From Candidatus Thalassarchaeaceae archaeon (lineage in GTDB: Archaea > Thermoplasmatota > Poseidoniia > Poseidoniales > Thalassarchaeaceae): DNA of 48,532 bases. The stretch spans positions 1 to 48,532 of the forward strand of contig JALRLV010000006.1 in the NCBI GenBank assembly GCA_023268715.1. Reading direction: 5' to 3'. Under the pieces are notes generated by a model, which saw nothing but the letters and a program-made list of their open reading frames with translations, did not search any database and was not told the DNA's origin. Below are positions 22,891 through 29,879 of this stretch, one piece after another; position 1 is the first letter of the stretch, and each line of letters begins with the position of its first letter. Made by a program: the position numbers and the translations under genes.

Positions 22891-23946
22891 TCAATTACTG
22901 ACTCTTCTTAGTATCTCTTCGAGGCTTACTTTTGGACAGTAGCGCTGGTGTAAATTAGCTATCGGAATCCACATTAATGTATGTGCAAATGTCACCGCGA
23001 AAGCCTCAGCAATTGAGAGACGCGGTTGGTCCATCATGTATTCTGCAGCAACTCCAAGAATCGCAAAGTGAAGGACGTAGATGGTCAAAGTTAGGCGTCC
23101 AGAAGCTTCTATCACACTCAAATCAATGAGTCCCTTTTTGGAATTTCGCAGGAGTAATTCGTTTGCAATAAGGACGAACATTGCAGTTATACAAATGAAG
23201 AATGTTGTTGCGGGGAAGAATGTCAAAATGGCATCACCTTCGGTTAGTGCCCACACCTTTCCTGAAGTAAATGATAATCCTATACTAATCAAAAATATAA
23301 TTCCACCAATTGCCATTATGTTCTTTCTTGTTTCAAAATCATTTTCAAATTCTGCAATCATTGCGCCCAAAGTCGAAAACGCTAACCATGGGAAAACGGG
23401 GTATGTTCCACTGACTAAGAGCCGGTGGCCCCATTCTCCAATCCCAGAAGAATCAACCCTTGAGGCCCAGGATAATTCAGAACCATTGTATTCACCAAGG
23501 AGTAGTGGTGTTAGCGCTAGTAGCGAGAAAATTGCAATTAATTGCTTACTAGTAAATCGAGAAATAAGTGGAGCGAAAACAGCCGCGATCGCAATTAAGG
23601 TTAGAACACCAGGTGTGTGCCATTCGAATCTCCCACCTCGGTCAATGGCAAGTAGAAAATTGACAAGGAATTGACAAGCAGTTAGAATTACTACTCGTGG
23701 TAAAACCCAATTTATCCAAGCGGAGGAACCCAGGCTATCGGCAAATCTTTTCTTAGCCCCTCGATGCATTCCCCAACCTGAAACAGTAACGAATAGTGGA
23801 GCCGCCATGCCTCCAAATGCAGCAGCAACGAATGCGGCGGGATGGCCCACAGTTATCCCTTCAGGGGGCAAGATTGCTGCTGTATGAACCTCGACCATGA
23901 AGAGAATTGCAATCGCTTTCATTTGGTCGATATAGCCCAATCTCAT
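22891..23946 (-). CDS. Multi-pass membrane acyltransferase, HGSNAT/DUF1624-like
   Basis: About ten hydrophobic segments cover the whole 351 residues. The start MRLGYIDQMKAIAILFMVEVHTAA, an Asp followed by a hydrophobic segment and an E-V-H motif, matches the first helix of membrane acyltransferases of the heparan-alpha-glucosaminide acetyltransferase / DUF1624 type, in which the histidine is near the acyl donor. GSGRLTLTIYVLHF-like sequence (here ASGRLTLTIYVLHFAIL) near the end also fits. It probably moves acetyl groups across the membrane onto a surface sugar or lipid. It starts four bases after deoA, with its GGGTGAG ribosome site overlapping the deoA stop, so it is the last gene of the minus-strand cluster. 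Confidence 0.75.
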   Translation of the reverse strand: MRLGYIDQMKAIAILFMVEVHTAAILPPEGITVGHPAAFVAAAFGGMAAPLFVTVSGWGMHRGAKKRFADSLGSSAWINWVLPRVVILTACQFLVNFLLAIDRGGRFEWHTPGVLTLIAIAAVFAPLISRFTSKQLIAIFSLLALTPLLLGEYNGSELSWASRVDSSGIGEWGHRLLVSGTYPVFPWLAFSTLGAMIAEFENDFETRKNIMAIGGIIFLISIGLSFTSGKVWALTEGDAILTFFPATTFFICITAMFVLIANELLLRNSKKGLIDLSVIEASGRLTLTIYVLHFAILGVAAEYMMDQPRLSIAEAFAVTFAHTLMWIPIANLHQRYCPKVSLEEILRRVSN

Positions 23947-23950
23947 ACAC

Positions 23951-25228
23951 TCACCCGATAATCTGAGTAATTCTAGTTTCGACTTCTACTATTTCGGATA
24001 CAACCGAAAAGGCAGAAGAAATTGATTCGGAAAAGCCATCGGGTAATTCATTTCTATGATAGATTACAATCAATGGCTCACCAATCTCGATTTCATCACC
24101 AACTTGCGCTTCAATAATTGCGCCAACTGCGTGGTCTACACTATCGGTGAGAGTTTGTCTACCCGATCCTAGTTCTAGACACGCGAGTGCAATCGACATT
24201 GCATCGATATCCTGAATCCATCCGTTTTTCTCGACATAAATCTCAGTCGAAAGTAAATTATCGTCGAGTAAGCCAAGCGAACTTAGCATCGAATGGTCGC
24301 TTGAAAAGTCATTTCGATTTCCACCTTGGGATTCTATCATCTCTAGGAATTTTTCGAAGGCGCTTCCGTCGTTCAGAGAATTATGAATCATCAAAGCCCC
24401 CTCTTCCATATCTTCAACAATTCCGGATGCTGCCAAAAGAATTCCTGCCTGTACACATACTAGTTCTTCTAGATCATGCGGACCACGTCCACATAGTGTT
24501 TCGACGGATTCAACAATTTCTAGTGCATTTCCTACCGCGCAACCTATTGGTTGATCCATTGTTGAAAGGACGACAGAAGTGGTAATTCCCATGCCATTGG
24601 CGGCGTCTGCCATCGATTGGGATAATGCCTCGGCTTGTTCTCTTTCTTCCATGAATGCGGCTCTGCCATATTTGACATCTAGAACCAATGCAGAAAGCCC
24701 CTCTGCAGCTTTTTTCGAAACAATTGATGAAGTGATTAATGGAATAGATGCAACTGTTCCGGTTACGTCGCGTAGGGCGTACAACCTTCTATCTGCAGGG
24801 ACAAGTGAATCTGTCTGACCAACCATTGCTAATCCGATTCTTTCAACCTGTTTTTGCATTTCATCTATAGATAGGTCTACTCGAAAGCCAGGAATGCTTT
24901 CCAGTTTATCCAAAGTGCCTCCTGTGTGCCCCAAACCTCGTCCAGATATCATCGGCACTTTGAGCCCACAAGCGGCAAGGGCAGGGGCTAAAACGATTGA
25001 GACCTTATCACCTACTCCACCTGTTGAATGCTTGTCAACGACTAGATGACTCCACTCTTTTGGCCAAGTCAGAACTTTCCCGGAATCTCTCATTAATTCT
25101 GTTAGAGCGGTAGTAGATTTCTCATCCAGTCCGTTTTCGAATACACTTCGCAACCAATCGATGACTTGATCATCACCAAGTGAACCATCGACGACTCCAT
25201 TTACAATATCAGCGATTGAATCGCTCAT
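23951..25228 (-). CDS. deoA: Thymidine (pyrimidine-nucleoside) phosphorylase, bacterial type
   Basis: The enzyme cleaves thymidine with phosphate to thymine and deoxyribose-1-phosphate. Signature segments are DKHSTGGVGDKVS, MISGRGLGHTGGTLDKLESI, and LVLDVKYGRAAFM with the phosphate/pyrimidine-binding lysine. At 425 residues it lacks the N-terminal extension of archaeal AMP phosphorylases (about 500 aa) and matches bacterial DeoA/Pdp, suggesting acquisition from bacteria. The start overlaps the stop of the upstream PhoX/PLD fusion gene by four bases (ATGA), with GAGGAT as ribosome site, so the two are translationally coupled. This coupling to a secreted phosphodiesterase hints at use of nucleosides derived from external DNA. 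Confidence 0.93.
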   Translation of the reverse strand: MSDSIADIVNGVVDGSLGDDQVIDWLRSVFENGLDEKSTTALTELMRDSGKVLTWPKEWSHLVVDKHSTGGVGDKVSIVLAPALAACGLKVPMISGRGLGHTGGTLDKLESIPGFRVDLSIDEMQKQVERIGLAMVGQTDSLVPADRRLYALRDVTGTVASIPLITSSIVSKKAAEGLSALVLDVKYGRAAFMEEREQAEALSQSMADAANGMGITTSVVLSTMDQPIGCAVGNALEIVESVETLCGRGPHDLEELVCVQAGILLAASGIVEDMEEGALMIHNSLNDGSAFEKFLEMIESQGGNRNDFSSDHSMLSSLGLLDDNLLSTEIYVEKNGWIQDIDAMSIALACLELGSGRQTLTDSVDHAVGAIIEAQVGDEIEIGEPLIVIYHRNELPDGFSESISSAFSVVSEIVEVETRITQIIG

Positions 25229-28200
25229 GTCTCATCCTCGCCGTATTCATCGCGCAATTCTTCGATACTCATCCCCTTGTCCAAGAGGAACTGGACTTGA
25301 TTTCGGTCAAGTTTATCGAAGCCAAATCCATCTAAAACAATCTGACCGTGTACTCCATCATCTCTACCTTCTGTCCACTCCCGAGTATCCTCAGATTCTT
25401 CATCGAATCGTGTCCCCTTTAGAATAGCCTGTTCAGCATCAGCATCATCGAATCTATATCCTGAATCGTCGATTAGTCGAGAATCGGTTTTTATTCTTGG
25501 TCTTCTTACCATTGTTAGGCCTGCACCAATCAAAGAAGTCGCTGCAATTATCGTCAGTGCCAACAAGAATTTAGCACCCGGAGCCGAGAGCGGATCGTCT
25601 CGAACATTATTCTCTAGCCAACCCCTATTTCCTTCGTCATTATTATCTCCATCAATGCCATTGGTATTGTTTGTTTGACCGTTGTTGTTATCGATGATTT
25701 CTTCTTCATCACAGCCAAATTGTATTCCATCCGGGATCCCGTTATTATCTACGTCGCTAGAACTCATGGCCACTATTGGCGACCTTCCTAATGATTGAGC
25801 AAATTCAGCCTCTTGCCCATCCAGAATACAGTCATCATCAGTGTCGTTATCATTTGGATTTCCTCCCCAAAGGTATTCGTTTAAATTGTTTAATCCATCT
25901 TCATCTAAATCCAGTGATTGTTCACTTAGAGCAGTTCCAAGCACGGCTGCGGAATGTCGATTCAAACCGTATTGAATCTCCCACATATCCGGAAGTAGGT
26001 CACCATCTGAGTCTGTAGTTGCGTCAAGTCGATGCCAATCTTCGTTGAATGATTGTAGATAATCAGAAGTTATTGATTGATCATGAATTAATACACTCAT
26101 TTCTCTATTTCTCAATGCCGCATTTGAACCCCAATTCATGCTTCCAACAAGAACGCTCTCCCCATCGATTATTGCACCCTTATTGTGTAATTTTGTAATC
26201 GAGTCAGAATATGCCATTAGTCGTGCTGTGGTATCCAAGCCCTCTGTTGCATTCCAATTTGTATTGAACAGGTTAACTGCATCTCTAATTTCATCATCGC
26301 TGTTTGCATAAAACCCGTTCAATAGTAAGCGGACTTGTACTCCTCTTTGGGCCGCTTGGTAAATTGCTTCAATGATTGGATTATCACCGAATCCCCAATA
26401 CCAATCTAAGTCTAAGTATTGCAATGAAAGTTCAATTGTTGAATCCGCGGCGTCAATCATTTCGATAATTCCATCAACACAATCGTCTGGACATGTCATC
26501 AGTTGCATTTCCATAGGACCTGAATATGCTTGGGTAGTAGGTGCTTGTAACGAGGTCCCGCTGGTTTCGTCCATTATCCAATCGGAGGTTGGTGCATGAT
26601 TCGATGAGTGTGGTGAGATGTGTAGGTGATTCTGATTTTCGTCCCAAGAAAGACGAGACATAACTAGCTCAGCAAAGGAAACTGAGTTGACAATAACCGA
26701 CCACTCTCGATTACCTATTCCATCTGGTGGTAGGCTTGTATCCTTCCAGTTTCCTGATGAAATCCATACACTTTCAGTATCTCTAACAGCAACCTTGCTG
26801 TGAATGTAAGTATACGGAGAACTGATCAAACTTGGGTCCTCCATCCAAAGAACGGTTGCTCCAGCATCATGGAGTGTTTGGGCATGACCTCTTTGGTTAT
26901 TTTTTGTACTACTTCCATCGAGTATACCTTCTTCAAGTAGAATTGTGACTGAAACGCCTCGATTTATTGCTTCCAGTAATGCAGTAGTTAGGTCCGGGCT
27001 CATAAATTGGTAGACATGTAGATGAATCGATGTTTCTGCATCCTCAATCCAGTGCATTAAGTCATTAAATGATGTATCAGGACCAATAGAAGATGAGACT
27101 GTAGAGGATTCTTCTAGTGTAATTTTTCCTCCATCACAGAAGGTTGAGGCTCCAATTCTAATCCACCTGTATTCCCAATCTTCGCCCATATCTGTGTCAG
27201 GATTATCTCCACAGCCAGTGCCTCGCATCAAAATCAGTCCAGGCGTACCATCTCCGGGTACTGAAATCGCTGCACCATTCCATCCTTCGATTTCAGCATC
27301 ACCTCCTCCGTATACAACTGCGTCAACAACAGTTCCATCAGGAGACTTTAGTTGAAGGGCACTTCCAGAATCGACAAGCCAGGGCATATTGTTCATGACA
27401 ACATTTCCATCCATCGCAACAATTCCACCATCCGAGAATAGATTGTTCGGATTTTCAGTCAATACAACCGAAGCTCCTGCTGGTATAACCAGTTCGTTGA
27501 AGGTTGAAATCCATGGGGTTGTTGACCTTATTCTTTCAATTGTCCAACCAGTGAGGCTAATTTCTTCATCTCCGGTATTCGTCAATTCAAACCAATCATT
27601 ATCTCTGTTCGGGACCTCACCAGGCATAATTCTGGAAAACTTCACATCAAATTCGTTGTCCCAGTCAGATGGCTCAGCGGGAGGCTGCCAATGCCAAACC
27701 ATGTTATTTTCGTGTTTTCCAGTATCCTCTGCAATCAACAGACTGCCATCGTTGAGTACAGCCAGATTATCCGGTCCAGCAATTCTGTTTACATCACAAC
27801 GACCTGAAGAATAACTTCCACCCGCTTCTACAGGCTCCATTCTAGTAACATCCCACTGTTCGTTCACTGGTAAACTGTAAATTATTCCACATCGATTTTC
27901 AGAGAGTTGAATATCTCCTGAAGAATCTGTCATATCGTATCTGATGTCCGACATAGCAAGATAGAGGTATTCAGGTGAGTTCTCATTGAATACTACGCCT
28001 TCCATCTTATTCCATTCATCGGTTGCTCCCAATGCAGCCGCTGCCTTTCTCGATTCTAGGAACGCTACTCGATTATCAGCAGCAAAGCCAACATTTCCAT
28101 CGCCATCAAGGTCATCGTCAAGCCTATGCTCTGCCCAATCATTGATTTCTTGATCAGAAATGTACGAATTCTGACCGTTGATAAAGTCGGAAGTATCTAT

Positions 28201-29793
28201 TCCATCATATTGGTCAATCCAACTTGTTATTTGAGCAGAATTTGAGTTCCCTAATTCGACCCATGTGACATCAAATCCAGTGGTAGCTGGATTGCTCCCT
28301 GAGTCTTGGTTTACCTTCGCAGCGTAAAGAGTCCCTGAATGCAAATCTCCTGCGGAATCTGCAATAAATTTGAACAATACAGTACCATATTCATCATCTG
28401 ACAAATAAACCGTTTTCCTATCCGGCATTACCTGCGCATTTTCGTGAGAAAATCTTCCAAGAGGGTACAATCTTTCAAACTGAGGGTTTTCAGTTTCTGC
28501 ATCTTCAACTTCAATTATCCAACCGTAATCATACGGATTTGGATAGAATCCTAGATAGTCTGCCAACTCTAATTGGTCTTGGTGATAATTGTAATTGGGA
28601 TTATTCCAATCAATCGTATCATCAAAATATAATTCCTCAGAGAGTAGTGGGGTGCCCCATGGGCTCAACGAACCAAAGCAAAGGACCCAGCCTCCATTAA
28701 TTCCACTTAGGTCTAGCATTTTTCCACCGATAGTATCCCATTCACCGGACATATCGTTCCATTCGATATGGAGTTGGCTAACTCCACCGGGGCGGCTCTC
28801 CCAAGTGGAGTATAGGTAACCCTCAGTTCCTTGGGGATTCGTAGGTACAAAGACATTGAAATCAGGTTTTTCACTAGTGAACAATAATGCTCCATCATCT
28901 GCAGCATAAATTCCACCAGCAATATCGCCATTGCTGAGTGAGTCGCCTGATTGTGCCAATACCTGGTATGTACCTACTGATGTTCTAACTCCATGCCAAA
29001 TATCTGATTGACTAATTGTCGACGGAAGTTCAGGAATAGTCTCCGGTAAATCATTCCAATCAAACCCATTTACTACACCAATTGTCGCTTTGTATGGGTC
29101 ATCAGGGTGCATTGCGCTGACGAACAAATTGCCCATTGAATTGACGTGTAATCCAGTAGCTTCAGCACCGTCAGGAACCATCATTATTCTAGTTAGGTCG
29201 CTGGGAGTTGGTGGGTCAGGGTCGCTAACAGGATCCCCGCCAGAGTTCTCATTTCCTGGTGTCGGCTGATCAGAATCAACCCAATCTCCACCGGTTCCCG
29301 AAGGTATCTTTGAGACTCCATTGGCTGCTTGTCCTGTTGTGATTTCATGGATTATGATATCCTGAGAGTCTTTGAGAAATACTGTTTCTCCAGCATTATT
29401 CAAACGTAAAGTGCCGATTTCATTTTCTGCGATAACAGCGTATGCTCCTGGTTCTATGGTGTAAGGCGTGGCTAAATCTGCAAAGCCGACCCAACTGCTT
29501 TGGTTTATTGGATGGGTCCAACCACCGATATCGACAATTGTCCATCCCTCTAGGTTCACAGAATTAGAACCGGTATTGAGAAGTTCAACCCATTCACCTT
29601 GAGGAAAGATTCCCTGGTCGGATCCATCTGCATTGGGCATTAGTTCGTTTATACAAACTGTACATGAGGAATTCTTTATTGTCTCCCGAAATTCATTAGA
29701 GGAATCTACTTGTAAATTTGGAGAGGGACCAAGCAGACTTATCATCAATATAGCAATGATTGCCAGTGCAGGCCTTGCTGTCCGCCATTCCAT
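25225..29793 (-). CDS. Secreted fusion: lamin-tail / PhoX-like phosphatase / lamin-tail / phospholipase D, membrane anchored (1522 aa)
   Basis: A signal sequence (ARPALAIIAILMISLLG) leads to a lamin-tail domain (INELMPNADG...GEWVELLNTGS, about 45-150). A region resembling PhoX/DUF839 alkaline phosphatase spans about 200-740: SPWGTPLLSEE (W379), LGRFSHENAQVMPDRKTVYL, KMEGVVFNEN and PDNLAVLNDGSLLIAED. A second lamin-tail follows (about 750-860). A phospholipase D unit has two complete HxKxxxxD motifs, HSKVAVRD (H998) and HNKGAIID (H1203). Calcium-loop repeats, one membrane helix (FLLALTIIAATSLIGAGL) and an acidic cytosolic tail end the protein. Expected action is extracellular hydrolysis of phosphoesters in lipids or nucleic acids. 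The frame extends to a GTG at 29883; the ATG at 29793 suits the signal peptide. Confidence 0.85.
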   Translation of the reverse strand: MEWRTARPALAIIAILMISLLGPSPNLQVDSSNEFRETIKNSSCTVCINELMPNADGSDQGIFPQGEWVELLNTGSNSVNLEGWTIVDIGGWTHPINQSSWVGFADLATPYTIEPGAYAVIAENEIGTLRLNNAGETVFLKDSQDIIIHEITTGQAANGVSKIPSGTGGDWVDSDQPTPGNENSGGDPVSDPDPPTPSDLTRIMMVPDGAEATGLHVNSMGNLFVSAMHPDDPYKATIGVVNGFDWNDLPETIPELPSTISQSDIWHGVRTSVGTYQVLAQSGDSLSNGDIAGGIYAADDGALLFTSEKPDFNVFVPTNPQGTEGYLYSTWESRPGGVSQLHIEWNDMSGEWDTIGGKMLDLSGINGGWVLCFGSLSPWGTPLLSEELYFDDTIDWNNPNYNYHQDQLELADYLGFYPNPYDYGWIIEVEDAETENPQFERLYPLGRFSHENAQVMPDRKTVYLSDDEYGTVLFKFIADSAGDLHSGTLYAAKVNQDSGSNPATTGFDVTWVELGNSNSAQITSWIDQYDGIDTSDFINGQNSYISDQEINDWAEHRLDDDLDGDGNVGFAADNRVAFLESRKAAAALGATDEWNKMEGVVFNENSPEYLYLAMSDIRYDMTDSSGDIQLSENRCGIIYSLPVNEQWDVTRMEPVEAGGSYSSGRCDVNRIAGPDNLAVLNDGSLLIAEDTGKHENNMVWHWQPPAEPSDWDNEFDVKFSRIMPGEVPNRDNDWFELTNTGDEEISLTGWTIERIRSTTPWISTFNELVIPAGASVVLTENPNNLFSDGGIVAMDGNVVMNNMPWLVDSGSALQLKSPDGTVVDAVVYGGGDAEIEGWNGAAISVPGDGTPGLILMRGTGCGDNPDTDMGEDWEYRWIRIGASTFCDGGKITLEESSTVSSSIGPDTSFNDLMHWIEDAETSIHLHVYQFMSPDLTTALLEAINRGVSVTILLEEGILDGSSTKNNQRGHAQTLHDAGATVLWMEDPSLISSPYTYIHSKVAVRDTESVWISSGNWKDTSLPPDGIGNREWSVIVNSVSFAELVMSRLSWDENQNHLHISPHSSNHAPTSDWIMDETSGTSLQAPTTQAYSGPMEMQLMTCPDDCVDGIIEMIDAADSTIELSLQYLDLDWYWGFGDNPIIEAIYQAAQRGVQVRLLLNGFYANSDDEIRDAVNLFNTNWNATEGLDTTARLMAYSDSITKLHNKGAIIDGESVLVGSMNWGSNAALRNREMSVLIHDQSITSDYLQSFNEDWHRLDATTDSDGDLLPDMWEIQYGLNRHSAAVLGTALSEQSLDLDEDGLNNLNEYLWGGNPNDNDTDDDCILDGQEAEFAQSLGRSPIVAMSSSDVDNNGIPDGIQFGCDEEEIIDNNNGQTNNTNGIDGDNNDEGNRGWLENNVRDDPLSAPGAKFLLALTIIAATSLIGAGLTMVRRPRIKTDSRLIDDSGYRFDDADAEQAILKGTRFDEESEDTREWTEGRDDGVHGQIVLDGFGFDKLDRNQVQFLLDKGMSIEELRDEYGEDET

Positions 29794-29843
29794 TGCCCTT
29801 ACGTCTAGAGTACAACGATTGAACCCTTCGCGCAAGCGCGCAC

Positions 29844-29864
29844 GCGGCTGGCTGCGCCAGCCGC
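29844..29864. repeat. GC-rich perfect inverted repeat between two surface-protein genes
   Basis: Arms GCGGCTGGC and GCCAGCCGC (9 bases each) are separated by TGC, inside a stretch at 29821-29880 that is about 70% GC by my count, far above the surroundings. It follows the CD36-like gene stop in the direction of transcription. There is no T-run, so it may act as an mRNA-processing or stabilising hairpin or as an operator for the next gene. Confidence 0.55.
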
Positions 29865-29879
29865 TGTATCGCAACGGCC

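Noticed and set aside
23081-23674. Plus-strand frame of 197 codons
   Set aside because: It lies entirely within the membrane acyltransferase gene on the other strand and looks like its antisense shadow, without a ribosome site.
27389-27814. Plus-strand frame of 141 codons inside the PhoX/PLD gene
   Set aside because: It is antisense to a region with clear lamin-tail motifs, so the minus-strand frame is the coding one.
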